A stretch of 47,880 nt of DNA, from positions 1 to 47,880 of the IMG/VR virus record IMGVR_UViG_3300030617_000020, one strand, 5' to 3'. Below are positions 23,230-30,874 of the stretch, piece after piece (positions within the stretch are counted from its first letter, which is position 1; each line of letters starts with the position of its first letter). The translations under genes and the position numbers were made by a program. The notes under the pieces were generated by a model, which saw nothing but the letters and a program-made list of their open reading frames with translations, searched no databases and was not told where the DNA came from. Origin of the DNA: a virus.

Positions 23230-24108
23230 TTACTGGTAGTTGGAGAAGTATTCGGCCTGGGCTTTGGCCTTGTCCATCTTCTTATCGCCCTCGACATAGA
23301 AGCCCGCTTTGTAGAAGCGCTCGAACTGAGCTTTGACTTCGGCGGGGAGAGAGTTGAAGCCCTTGCCAGACTTGGCCGGGGTGAAGGAGGAGCCACCGCC
23401 GCCACCACCTTCGACCATACCTGGGGCAGGAGATTCGAACTCCTCGAACTGCTTGGCGAAGACCTTGCGAGTCTTCTTGGCAACCTCGGCCAGGACTTGC
23501 TTGGGGGTGAGTCGTTCGGCCTGGGGCTTCTTCATTTCCCGATCTTGAATGGATAAAGCTGCGCCGTTGGCGTACTCCACCAGTTCTGGATTCTTGCGGT
23601 CGTCGAACCAGGGGTTCTCGGACATCCACTCCTGCACGTCCGGGTGGACAGTAGGGTCTTGCTTGGCAGGAGCCTTGACCTCGGGGATCGAGGAAGGTGC
23701 CGCTTTCAACTCATCCATCTGATCACGGAGGTCCTCAGCGGCAAGGGCATCGCCGTTGGCTAGGGCTTCCCGGCGCTGCTCCTTCAACTGCCGGAGGGCG
23801 TTGGTCATCGCGTTGTCCTCAACCTTCTTGAGGTACTCCCGGATTTCCTTGACGGTGGCGCCCTGCTCCGTCATCTCTTGCCTAAGGCGGGTAATCTCCG
23901 CATCCTTCTTGGCGAGAGTCTTGCGCAGGATCGGGTTGATCTGCTTGCCCCGGTTGACGAAGGTCTCAGCATCGGACCACTCGGCTTCGTCACCGCGCCA
24001 TTCGGCAAGTGGGACCCAGCCTTGCTCACGAGCTTCCGCCACGATGTGGTCGTCACCGCCACCTTCATCGGCGCCGCCACCACCCAACACATCTTTTATA
24101 TCAGCCAT
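23230..24108 (-). CDS. Scaffolding protein
   Basis: A 292-residue, highly charged and mostly helical protein: acidic Gly-rich start (VLGGGGADEGGGDDHIV), then long coiled-coil (LAKKDAEITRLRQEMTEQG, KVEDNAMTNALRQLKEQRRE), and a basic C-terminal segment (FYVEGDKKMDKAKAQAEYF) as expected for capsid binding. It lies between portal and major capsid genes, the normal scaffold position. An internal Gly/Ser linker is at about residue 235. Confidence 0.75.
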   Translation of the reverse strand: MADIKDVLGGGGADEGGGDDHIVAEAREQGWVPLAEWRGDEAEWSDAETFVNRGKQINPILRKTLAKKDAEITRLRQEMTEQGATVKEIREYLKKVEDNAMTNALRQLKEQRREALANGDALAAEDLRDQMDELKAAPSSIPEVKAPAKQDPTVHPDVQEWMSENPWFDDRKNPELVEYANGAALSIQDREMKKPQAERLTPKQVLAEVAKKTRKVFAKQFEEFESPAPGMVEGGGGGGSSFTPAKSGKGFNSLPAEVKAQFERFYKAGFYVEGDKKMDKAKAQAEYFSNYQ

Positions 24109-24109
24109 G

Positions 24110-24427
24110 TCATTCCCCCAGAACCATCATGATGTCCAAGTCGTGAACGACTCGGTAATTGACCTTGTTCTTCAGGTCGCCTTCTTGAAACAGCCAACCT
24201 CCGAACTTGGCAATGCGGACCTTATCGCCCACCTTGACCCAGTCTGCCGGTTGGTCGTGGAAGGCTTGCGCCCCCAAAGCAACCACAGTACCTTCCATCT
24301 GTTGCATCTCAGCACGACCTTCCAACGTACCGGGAGCGGCAATGATGATGCCGGACGCAGTCGTTGTTTCGGGCGGGTCCATCAAGATCAGGACCTTGTT
24401 ACCACTCGGCTTCCACTTCGTTGTCAT
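24110..24427 (-). CDS. GroES-like co-chaperonin
   Basis: A 105-residue protein with the Cpn10 layout: PSGNKVLILMDPPETTTASG (N-terminal strand and start of the mobile loop), GIIIA, then GTVVALGAQAF and VKVGDKVRIAKFGGWLF, and a final YRVVHDLDIMMVL strand. It would cap host GroEL and adapt it for folding of a phage protein, as gp31 of T4 does. Its position between portal and scaffold suggests the capsid protein as client. GAGG lies 9 nt upstream of the ATG. Confidence 0.8.
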   Translation of the reverse strand: MTTKWKPSGNKVLILMDPPETTTASGIIIAAPGTLEGRAEMQQMEGTVVALGAQAFHDQPADWVKVGDKVRIAKFGGWLFQEGDLKNKVNYRVVHDLDIMMVLGE

Positions 24428-24539
24428 TGATGTCTTCCTCTTTCTAGATATGACACACAGTTTAAAAGAACTACCTCACTATCTCCGGCATGACCAAGTA
24501 TCAAATTACAGTTGCTGCAAAACTTACCTCTACATTGCG

Positions 24540-24800
24540 CTATGCTTGGTCGTCCCATAGGTCCTCTTCATCCATCGTTAGTAAATAAGAGTACACCTCA
24601 TGCGCACCGATAGCCTTCGCTCTACGAACTGCTTCTTCATGCGGATCATCTAATCCCACGCCACCCCTAAAACGGGCTAGCTCCTCCTCCTCCAACTCCC
24701 GGAGGTGCCGCTCCAGCATCGCCTTGACCGCCTGTTGCACCGGATGCGCCGAGAAGAGCACCCAGTCCTCCTCCTCCACCACTACTGTCCTTGCCACCAT
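24540..24800 (-). CDS. Small acidic protein overlapping portal C-terminus
   Basis: An 86-residue protein with AAGGAG 4 nt before ATG 24800. It overlaps the last 134 nt of the portal gene in another frame. The part outside the overlap (GLDDPHEEAVRRAKAIGAHEVYSYLLTMDEEDLWDDQA, split here as two helices) looks like real acidic helical protein. Function unknown. The 112 nt after it (24428-24539) contain no gene I can support. Confidence 0.5.
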   Translation of the reverse strand: MVARTVVVEEEDWVLFSAHPVQQAVKAMLERHLRELEEEELARFRGGVGLDDPHEEAVRRAKAIGAHEVYSYLLTMDEEDLWDDQA

Positions 24801-26973
24801 CGCTCTCCTTATCGTTGCCACCCATCATTGAGTGGAGGATTTTGATTGCCTCCAGCGTTCCCTCTTGCTTGTTCTTCGCGGCTCCGATTTGCGCCTCAAT
24901 AAGCGCAATCTGATGCCCAGTATCCACACCCTTCGCCTCAGCAAGAGTTTGAACAACTTGTGCCTCCAAGAGTTTGATTTGGGCTTGTTGCAACTCAGCC
25001 TTGGAGACCAAGTCGAGGAGCTTGATCTTGAAGTCGAGTTGCTGCTTGGCCTGAGCCGACTGTTGCTTGAGTTGCTCGATCTGAAGCTTCGGGTTCTGCG
25101 GAGGCGGAACGGCGAACGGACCCTTAGGATCAGGTAGGAACTTGTCGATGTCAGGGACCTTCAGGGCTTGAAGGTAGTAACGATGGACTTGATAGATGTC
25201 GTAGCCTGGAGCCGCCATTGCCGCCTGCATCAGCGACGAGGCTTGGTTGTAGCGTTGGGCGTCCGACATGTAGAACGGGTCGGCGCTAGGGCGGATCGTA
25301 ACCTCGGCATTCTTGTAGAGGTGCGCTGCTGCCTTAGACTGCGGCGGGGCTGACTGAGCGAAGTACGGCATGCTCTCGTCAAGGAACACGCAGTTCAGGC
25401 GGAACAGTTTGCGCAACTCCTGAGTGAAAGCCCGATGCGTCCGCTTGAAGATGCCGTTGAACACCTTCATGCCCTGCTCTACCATCGCACGGGAAGTCTC
25501 AGCCGGAGTATTCTGACCTGGGTTCTTACCTTGCAGAATGTCAACCGCACCAGCGATCTGCTGTCCATACTCGATGAGGAGGGTGAGCAGTTGGAAGAGC
25601 GACTGGTTAGGCGGTGGAGGGGGCAGAGGAACAACACTCTTCCTGATGTCATCTCCACTTCCATCAACAGTCTTCCACTCGCCGGGGCGGAAACGATACT
25701 CGCCCTTCTTATTCTTGAACCCGCGCCCAAGGAAGCCCCCTCCAGCATTGGCAAGGGTTCCCGAATCGAGCATCTGGTTGAGCGAGGAATCAATGGCGTG
25801 ATTGAGCGGCCCGAGTAGAGCACCGAATCCGAGGTCATAGAAGCCACCATCCGGCGAGGGGATGAAAGGATACTTCGTGAACATCGTCAGAGGGTTGATT
25901 CGGATGAGTTTTCCGGAGGGTAGGAAAGTAACATCCTTGCGAGTGAAACGCGGCACGATTCGCAGCACTTGGGCCGTATCATAGCGAACAGTGACGATGT
26001 ATGGTTCGGCGTAGCCGTCGCCGTCCAAATCGAGCGTGCGATGTTGTTCCAGCAACTCGTATGGAGCATCGTGGTCGGCCACGACAGGCCGGATTCCTTG
26101 TCGGTCGTCGGTCTCTTCTTCGAGCATGTAGCGGAGTCGGGGCTCGGCTCGGGGGGAACCTTCTTTGAACTCGGCAAAGATTCCTCGGGCTTGGCGCTCG
26201 TAGACGGCGTTAGGGTCGAGGTAGATGATGTGGGTAAGGCGGGGGGCATGCTCAATGTCCTTGGTGTAGTAGGACACGACGATGTCCTTCGGGGAGATAA
26301 ACTCCGAAACGTTGTGGCACAGGATGGGGTCGAAGTAGGACTTCTTGAAGGCGCACCCCATGATGGCTTGGGTCAAGAGCATCTTGTCGTGGTTCTCTTC
26401 CCAGGTCTCGTCCTCTTCGAGGATTTGATAAGACATGTGGTCGGCTATTTCGTTGGCCTGTTGGGTCAGGGCATCGAACTTGGCCTTGAGTTGCTGAGCT
26501 TGCTGCTGGGCTTGCTGCATAGCCTGCTGCGCCTGGGGGTCAGGCGGTTGACCCGGCTGGGCAGGAGGCATCGTAGGCAGCGTCAGCTTAGGCATTTTCT
26601 GTAGCGGACGAGCAGCGACAGGTTGTCCACCGTTGACCAGCGCGGGGTAGGCGCGAGACTGATACTGAAGGGCGGCAATAGTCAAGAGAGGGAACTTGAC
26701 GTTGGCGGCATCCGGCCACGGGAAGGTCTTCTTCTCGGTGACTTGAAGGGCTAGGCGCATAGCCAACTGCATCCGCTCTTCCCATTCTTGGCGAGAGACC
26801 CGGTCGTTGTCGAAGTCCTGCTTGACCATCGCACCGAGGGTGTCGAGGTCATGCTCGTCGAAACGGTCGACGAGGTTCGAGGAGCGCATCAACTTCTCGT
26901 CGAGCGCGATGAAGTGTTCAAGGTTCCACGGAGCATTAGCCGGGGCCTGATCTTCGAAGTCAGTAACACTCAT
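24667..26973 (-). CDS. Portal protein
   Basis: A 768-residue portal. The N-terminal region has TFPWPDAANVKFPLLTIAA followed by QYQSRAYPAL, a signature of podovirus and related portals. A central wing/stem region includes FIPSPDGGFYDLGFGALLGP, and a long coiled coil (residues about 640-730, rich in Gln/Ala/Lys) forms the barrel-like C-terminus before a Gly-rich tail. The start at MSVTDFEDQ (26973) is chosen because the earlier possible ATG would run into the neighbour and has no ribosome site. The dodecamer would form the DNA entry vertex. Confidence 0.85.
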   Translation of the reverse strand: MSVTDFEDQAPANAPWNLEHFIALDEKLMRSSNLVDRFDEHDLDTLGAMVKQDFDNDRVSRQEWEERMQLAMRLALQVTEKKTFPWPDAANVKFPLLTIAALQYQSRAYPALVNGGQPVAARPLQKMPKLTLPTMPPAQPGQPPDPQAQQAMQQAQQQAQQLKAKFDALTQQANEIADHMSYQILEEDETWEENHDKMLLTQAIMGCAFKKSYFDPILCHNVSEFISPKDIVVSYYTKDIEHAPRLTHIIYLDPNAVYERQARGIFAEFKEGSPRAEPRLRYMLEEETDDRQGIRPVVADHDAPYELLEQHRTLDLDGDGYAEPYIVTVRYDTAQVLRIVPRFTRKDVTFLPSGKLIRINPLTMFTKYPFIPSPDGGFYDLGFGALLGPLNHAIDSSLNQMLDSGTLANAGGGFLGRGFKNKKGEYRFRPGEWKTVDGSGDDIRKSVVPLPPPPPNQSLFQLLTLLIEYGQQIAGAVDILQGKNPGQNTPAETSRAMVEQGMKVFNGIFKRTHRAFTQELRKLFRLNCVFLDESMPYFAQSAPPQSKAAAHLYKNAEVTIRPSADPFYMSDAQRYNQASSLMQAAMAAPGYDIYQVHRYYLQALKVPDIDKFLPDPKGPFAVPPPQNPKLQIEQLKQQSAQAKQQLDFKIKLLDLVSKAELQQAQIKLLEAQVVQTLAEAKGVDTGHQIALIEAQIGAAKNKQEGTLEAIKILHSMMGGNDKESDGGKDSSGGGGGLGALLGASGATGGQGDAGAAPPGVGGGGASPF

Positions 26974-27247
26974 GATTGCAATTCCAAATAGGTAGACCAC
27001 AAGGGCAGGCGTCACAATCTTCAGTGGGGTAGGGAGAGTAGGGCTCGCCGTCGCCCTCCCGGCTCACCGCTACGGAGGAGCTTACTTCGGGCGCTCCCAG
27101 ATGTGCAAGGGTTCGCTCGCTACGCTCGCCGCCTTCGGCGCCCTTGACATCCGGTTCTGCGCGCCCTCGTGTCGCCCCTCTTCGCGGGTGAACCTCAACG
27201 GGCGCGGCATCGCTGCTAGTACCCAGTGATAGGGTTGCGTCCTTCAT
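26960..27247 (-). CDS. Small Cys-rich protein between terminase and portal
   Basis: A 95-residue protein filling the gap between terminase and portal. GGAG lies 6 nt before the ATG at 27247. Its C-terminus EDCDACPCGLPIWNCNHECY carries six Cys and one His, suggesting metal binding; the first half is basic and less convincing. Overlaps terminase by 32 nt and portal by 14 nt. If not real, the 242-nt gap would be unexplained. Confidence 0.5.
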   Translation of the reverse strand: MKDATLSLGTSSDAAPVEVHPRRGATRGRAEPDVKGAEGGERSERTLAHLGAPEVSSSVAVSREGDGEPYSPYPTEDCDACPCGLPIWNCNHECY

Positions 27248-28673
27248 CTAAGGCTCCAGATTCTTCCATCTCCTCTTCCCACTCCAGTTCGTCAAGCTCG
27301 CGGCGGGTGAGAGAGGGGGAGAGTTTGTTGAGGTAGAGGCCAAGCCACGCCAGGGCGTCAACTCGGTCGTCGTTCTTCCCACGCGGGAAGTTTATCATCT
27401 CTTCGTAGAACGAGAACCACCATTCGGCGTCGCAGTCGAAGTGGACGCCGCCTGCCCGCATCCGGGCTTGGATGGAAGTGGCACGAGCCTGCTTGTCCTT
27501 GTGGGGGCGAATCCTTTCAATCGATAGATAGCGCCCTCGTTTCCGCATCTCGGCTTCCAAGAACGGCCCGATGGTCTTGGCGATATTCTCGTCCTCGACG
27601 ACCCAGAAGTCGATGTTGTAAAGTTCCTGGAGGCGGAACATCTCTTCTATCGATTCAAGAGGGTCCAGACGCTTGGCAATAACTTCCACAATATGAAGTA
27701 GGCCATCAGGGCTAACTCCACCAACAACAATGGCAGTGGGATCGCCCTTATCGGACTGTCCAATCGAGAAGTCAATCGCCGCGTACATCGTCTTAGGTTC
27801 TTCATGATCCGCCGCCGTCATTGCACGGAAGTCGCTCTTCCGAAAGTAGGCGTCCGCTTCCGCAACAGGGTGAGAGAGATACTCTTGAGAGTAGCCCGAG
27901 GGGTTGCCTGCCGATATGTACCGCTGCCGCTCTCGACGAAGGCGTGCCTCCGTGAATTTCTCGGGCCAGAGAATTTCGCCAAAGTCGTCAAACGATTTAT
28001 GGGCGCGGAAGCGACGACCCACCCATCCATTGTCAGGGTCTGTAAGTAGCCGTTCGAGTAGCGAATCCATATGTAGGATTGTCCCAAGGAACCGTACTCG
28101 CAGATTATCGGCCCCACACGGAAGGAGGGCGTTGTTGAACCAGTCTCTGAGTTTTTCACGGCGTTCCTTTGACATGACTGCTTCGTCGTTTTCTAAGTCA
28201 TCGACGACGATGAGGGAGGGGCGCTTGTTGTGCCAGAGAAGGCCACGGACGGCTTGTTCAGCGCCCTTACCTACGACGCAGAACTCTCGACCCCCTGCCT
28301 CCGCTACCAGTTGGGTTTCGTTAGCCCGCAAGACCCGTACACCAAATTCGGTTCGTAGGTCATGGTTGTCCGTAAGTATTCTGGTGAGATTTGCAAGATG
28401 CCCTGCGGCGAGCGCTTCGGTCGCGGACACGAGGAGGGCGAAGTCATCAGAACCAAATAGAAGGCTTGCGAGACTGAAGGCGTGAGTTCCCGCAGTGGAC
28501 TTGGCATGGCCGCGAGGAGCCGCAACTGCCACGTTCTGTTCGGGCGAACAGAATAGATTCCACAGGTCTCGGTGGAACTGGGGAGTTGGTTTTGGTTGGT
28601 CGAGGTCGGCATGAAGGAAGGCTTCCATAAAACCCTCAACAAGGTGCGCATCGATGATGATCTTATTGCTCAT
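27216..28673 (-). CDS. Terminase large subunit
   Basis: A 485-residue packaging motor. Walker A APRGHAKST (residues 52-60), Walker B with catalytic acid LIVVDDLE (154-161), coupling motif near GTILH (198), and RNase H-like nuclease residues Asp301 (AAIDFSIG), Asp/Glu 360-362 (VVEDEN) and Asp435/439 (KNDDRVDALAW). The start at 28673 (MSNKIII) has GAGG 9 nt upstream and overlaps the small subunit by 11 nt. The ATPase pumps DNA into the prohead; the nuclease cuts concatemers. Confidence 0.92.
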   Translation of the reverse strand: MSNKIIIDAHLVEGFMEAFLHADLDQPKPTPQFHRDLWNLFCSPEQNVAVAAPRGHAKSTAGTHAFSLASLLFGSDDFALLVSATEALAAGHLANLTRILTDNHDLRTEFGVRVLRANETQLVAEAGGREFCVVGKGAEQAVRGLLWHNKRPSLIVVDDLENDEAVMSKERREKLRDWFNNALLPCGADNLRVRFLGTILHMDSLLERLLTDPDNGWVGRRFRAHKSFDDFGEILWPEKFTEARLRRERQRYISAGNPSGYSQEYLSHPVAEADAYFRKSDFRAMTAADHEEPKTMYAAIDFSIGQSDKGDPTAIVVGGVSPDGLLHIVEVIAKRLDPLESIEEMFRLQELYNIDFWVVEDENIAKTIGPFLEAEMRKRGRYLSIERIRPHKDKQARATSIQARMRAGGVHFDCDAEWWFSFYEEMINFPRGKNDDRVDALAWLGLYLNKLSPSLTRRELDELEWEEEMEESGALDEGRNPITGY

Positions 28674-29289
28674 CGCGGGGGACCTCGGTGACGGCACCGT
28701 CGATGATGGACGGGTCTTTGGCGCCAAGGGCGCGGAGTTTGTTGGCGAGCAGGTTCATGCGGTCTGTGTCGCCGGGAATGGAGGTTGGTTCGTTGCGCAG
28801 CAATTGGCGCTTGATGAAGACGGAGTCGGCCACCCTCGTCAGGACGGAGGCCGTGATGGGCATGCGCCGTTTCGTGCCGTCCTTGTTGACGCCCGTCACC
28901 TCGCCCTTGATGATGCGGTCCTCTAGCTCGATGAGGGACCGGTCAAGGATGCGGGTGTAGGTGGAGTCGAGAATGGTGTTGGAGTCCCTCTTGAACCGGG
29001 TCTCCTCTTCTTGCCACCAGAGTTGGCGCGCCATCTTGTTGATTTCGTAGACGGTCTTGCCGAACTCACGGGCGCAGAGGGCCATGTTGCCGGTCTCGCA
29101 GTACCGGCGGCAGATCGCAATGTCAAGGGTGACTAGCTCTTCGCCGGGAACCGTGCCCGCCGAGGCGCCGAAGGCGCCATCGGAAACGCGCTCGTCGGCT
29201 ATGGCTTGAACAGCCGTATGGAATTGGTCTGCGGGCGGCTGAGGAGGAGACTCCTGTAGCACCGCCCCCTTCTTGTCCGTTACCTTCAT
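28663..29289 (-). CDS. Terminase small subunit
   Basis: A 208-residue protein directly upstream of the large terminase. A helix-turn-helix-like region (residues about 62-90: CETGNMALCAREFGKTVYEI) would recognise the packaging site; a helical oligomerisation region (DSTYTRILDRSLIELEDRII) follows and the C-terminus is short. Pattern and position fit TerS of podoviruses. Confidence 0.7.
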   Translation of the reverse strand: MKVTDKKGAVLQESPPQPPADQFHTAVQAIADERVSDGAFGASAGTVPGEELVTLDIAICRRYCETGNMALCAREFGKTVYEINKMARQLWWQEEETRFKRDSNTILDSTYTRILDRSLIELEDRIIKGEVTGVNKDGTKRRMPITASVLTRVADSVFIKRQLLRNEPTSIPGDTDRMNLLANKLRALGAKDPSIIDGAVTEVPRDEQ

Positions 29290-29320
29290 CGATCAGCCTC
29301 TTGCTGAGTTGGTAGGGGAC

Positions 29321-29494
29321 TTACTTCCTTTTGATGCTCTTCACTGCTGTCTTGGGCTTCGAGGTTGGACGGGCGCCGCCCTTCGTCCCACTTAGACGGG
29401 CGCCAGTCTTCGACTGGGTTCCGAGCTTACCTTTCCCCAAGATTGCCGAAAGAGCACTTCCCGCCTTCATGGCGCCCTTCGTTGTCCGTGCCAT
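29321..29494 (-). CDS. Small basic protein, 57 residues
   Basis: MARTTKGAMKAGSALSAILG... is a Lys/Gly/Ser-rich basic protein ending KPKTAVKSIKRK. AAGGAG sits 7 nt before ATG 29494, much better than the upstream in-frame ATG at 29524. It overlaps the end of the preceding gene by 68 nt. Possibly a DNA-binding or virion protein; family not recognised. Confidence 0.5.
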   Translation of the reverse strand: MARTTKGAMKAGSALSAILGKGKLGTQSKTGARLSGTKGGARPTSKPKTAVKSIKRK

Positions 29495-29636
29495 TGAGAG
29501 ACTCCTTGACCAGTTGGTAGCCATCGTTCTTTGTCAGGTAGGCATGCATCTGGGGCGTGATGAGAAGCTGGGCGCAGATGGCCGCCGTGTCGGCGCCCGA
29601 GAGGTCTAGCCTTGCTACATCGTGAATCAGAGACAT
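29427..29636 (-). CDS. Small hypothetical protein at start of late block
   Basis: A 69-residue protein with GGAG 7 nt before its ATG. The N-terminal 45 residues (LDLSGADTAAICAQLLITPQ, then MHAYLTKNDGYQLVKESL) look like a small helical domain; the last part is low complexity because it overlaps the next gene. It is the first protein gene downstream of the tRNA-like gene and the late promoter candidate. Confidence 0.5.
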   Translation of the reverse strand: MSLIHDVARLDLSGADTAAICAQLLITPQMHAYLTKNDGYQLVKESLNGTDNEGRHEGGKCSFGNLGER

Positions 29637-29653
29637 GTCTACTCCAAAGGGGG

Positions 29654-29732
29654 TGGTCTGGGCGGCAGGATTCGAACCTGCGACCTCCTGCTTCCAGGGC
29701 AGGTGACTTGACCGGACTAGCCTACACCCAGA
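29654..29732 (-). tRNA. tRNA-Pro-like (anticodon TGG), CCA encoded
   Basis: The minus strand folds as a tRNA: acceptor TCTGGGT/GCCCAGA followed by encoded CCA, D-stem GGCT/AGTC, anticodon stem CCTGC/GCAGG, and T-arm GCAGG TTCGAAT CCTGC. The seven-base anticodon loop is CCTGGAA, giving TGG (Pro) at 34-36. Two oddities: base 33 is C, not the near-universal U, and three bases instead of two lie between acceptor and D-stem, with no U8. It may be a divergent phage tRNA or a non-decoding tRNA-like element. It lies between the late promoter candidate and the first late gene. Confidence 0.65.
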
Positions 29733-29859
29733 TCGATGACGCAGATCATATCACAGTCCATTCAAGATCGGGATTGACTGCACCCTGTTGCTACATCGAA
29801 TGCGGTTAAAGCCTTTCGCGCGAGCGTTGCGATTGCCCCCCTCCGGCCCCTAGGACGGG

Positions 29860-29865
29860 ATTATG
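29860..29865 (-). promoter_or_regulatory. Candidate late promoter -10 box (CATAATCCCGTCC)
   Basis: On the minus strand CATAAT followed by CCCGTCC lies about 130 bp upstream of the tRNA-like gene and about 220 bp upstream of the first late gene. It resembles TATAATCCCGC at 18931 and TATAATTCCGC at 6682. One TGTAAGC element (reverse of GCTTACA) ends 5 bp upstream, so a regulator bound there could act on this promoter. Confidence 0.35.
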
Positions 29866-29870
29866 GGACT

Positions 29871-29992
29871 GCTTACATACCTCCGGATGTAGTAGGCGCT
29901 TACAACATCTGCGCTGGCGCATGAAGCATGTGCTTACATCACTCGTTGTGTAGTGAGTGCTTACACCATGCTGATGCATGGGGCATCACGAG
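29871..29992. repeat. Two imperfect 61-bp repeats carrying four GCTTACA elements
   Basis: GCTTACA occurs at 29871, 29898, 29932 and 29959, with spacings 27, 34 and 27 bp: two tandem copies of a 61-bp unit. Each unit also has a TGTAGTAGG/TGTAGTGAG segment (a third ATGTAGTAGG at 29997) and small inverted repeats, e.g. CCATGC-TGAT-GCATGG at 29966-29981. Such spaced iterons suit a regulator binding site or an origin. Confidence 0.6.
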
Positions 29993-30280
29993 GCGTATGT
30001 AGTAGGTACATGGTAAGTGTAACAGTCGTCTAACCTAGGGTTTGTACTAATAACACTGCGCACTCTGCGCACCTAAGATTGAGTCAAGCCAAGCAACACG
30101 GCGAAAGTAGCAAAGCGGAGTGGCCAGCACGGCGCGAAGTACCGCCAGAGAAGCCGAACCTCTGTGATTAACGGCGCGCAGTAGCAGCACCCGACTAGCA
30201 TGACAAGCTAGCCAAGCAAGACGGCCCTAGTGCAGAGCGCTGGTCAAGCATCCGCCTTCTAGATGCCCGGTCGTGACAGG

Positions 30281-30295
30281 TGTTCTTTAACAATT
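30281..30295 (+). promoter_or_regulatory. boxA-like antitermination site
   Basis: TGTTCTTTAACAATT differs from the bacterial rRNA boxA TGCTCTTTAACA at one of 12 positions. It lies in the presumed leader of the early operon, 234-248 nt before the first start codon. NusB/S10 binding here would help RNA polymerase read through a long operon full of hairpins and ribozymes. Confidence 0.55.
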
Positions 30296-30429
30296 CGTAC
30301 CCCATGCCTCAGGCGTTGCACCCTAGGTGGAGTGAGCGAGTAGCTAGCCGTGACAGGACTAGTCGAAAGCGCACAGAGCAAGACCGGACGAGTGCAGGCA
30401 AGACCGCAGGTGATGGGGAGTTCAGTAGC

Positions 30430-30516
30430 GCACCCTAATGTTGGGTGCCAGACTAGTAGTTGAGTCTGGACCGGCGCCTTCGGCGAAAGCCAAGGGCACG
30501 GTCCTTTGTCAACTAC
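30430..30516 (+). ncRNA. Structured leader: two hairpins before the first early gene
   Basis: First hairpin GCACCC/GGGTGC (30430-30448). Second, much larger: GTAGTTGA (30456-30463) pairs with TCAACTAC (30509-30516), enclosing GGACCG (30468-30473) paired with CGGTCC (30499-30504), enclosing CGCC-TTC-GGCG (30475-30485). The hairpin ends at the AGGAG of the next gene. No U-tract follows, so it is not a simple terminator. Probably protects or regulates the early mRNA 5' region. Confidence 0.55.
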
Positions 30517-30528
30517 AGGAGCAGGATC

Positions 30529-30678
30529 ATGGAACAAGAGATTGGGTTGTATGTGGTGCGGTTGTTTGGGGCCGGGTATGTTGAGGTCGAGGCGGTTAGT
30601 GTTGATGATGCGCAGGTGAAGGCTGAGGTGTTGTATCCAGAGTTTGAACTGGCAACGGTTCCGCTGAGGTGCGATTAA
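30529..30678 (+). CDS. Small early protein, 49 residues
   Basis: MEQEIGLYVVRLFGAGYVEV... is an acidic, mixed beta protein. Start at 30529 follows AGGAG directly below the leader hairpin. Fits the pattern of small host-interaction proteins at the start of phage early regions; no family recognised. Confidence 0.55.
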   Translation: MEQEIGLYVVRLFGAGYVEVEAVSVDDAQVKAEVLYPEFELATVPLRCD

Positions 30679-30680
30679 TC

Positions 30681-30803
30681 ATGGATGACTTCGGCAATGC
30701 CTTGGATGGCGAGTATCTGTTCGAAAAGCATTTTTTGGGGATGGATGATGCGGTGTTTGATGCGATGTTTGAGGCGTCGGACTTTTATGACGATGAGTAT
30801 TGA
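30681..30803 (+). CDS. Tiny acidic early protein, 40 residues
   Basis: MDDFGNALDGEYLFEKHF..., ending FEASDFYDDEY: very acidic (about 12 Asp/Glu), resembling small acidic early proteins that bind host enzymes. It begins 2 nt after the preceding stop. Ribosome site weak (GAGG at about 12 nt). Function unknown. Confidence 0.45.
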   Translation: MDDFGNALDGEYLFEKHFLGMDDAVFDAMFEASDFYDDEY

Positions 30804-30874
30804 GAAGGAGGCAGGGTCTCCCCTGTCGCATGCGACTAGCATTCCGCTGGTGGCGAGTGCGAGGGGAGGTGAGT

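Larger units (their letters stand above)
29733..30528. other. Divergent control region without protein genes
   Basis: About 800 nt between the leftward late block and the rightward early block. No ORF here has a ribosome site or coding pattern. It contains the GCTTACA repeat array, a 15-nt direct repeat (GCCAAGCAA-ACGGC at 30088-30102 and 30211-30225, one mismatch), a weak rightward promoter TTGACT-16-TCGAAT (29774-29801), a boxA-like site and two leader hairpins. It is also the most likely place for the physical genome ends, by analogy with other podoviruses that have short terminal repeats. Confidence 0.6.

Noticed and set aside
29612-29809. Protein containing GRQDSNLRPPAS on the plus strand
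   Set aside because: This peptide is the well-known false translation of the antisense of a tRNA gene; the tRNA-like gene lies on the other strand.
29871-29992. CRISPR array
   Set aside because: The repeated unit is only 7 bp at 27-34 bp spacing with related intervals; there is no 25-40 bp repeat, unique spacers or cas genes.
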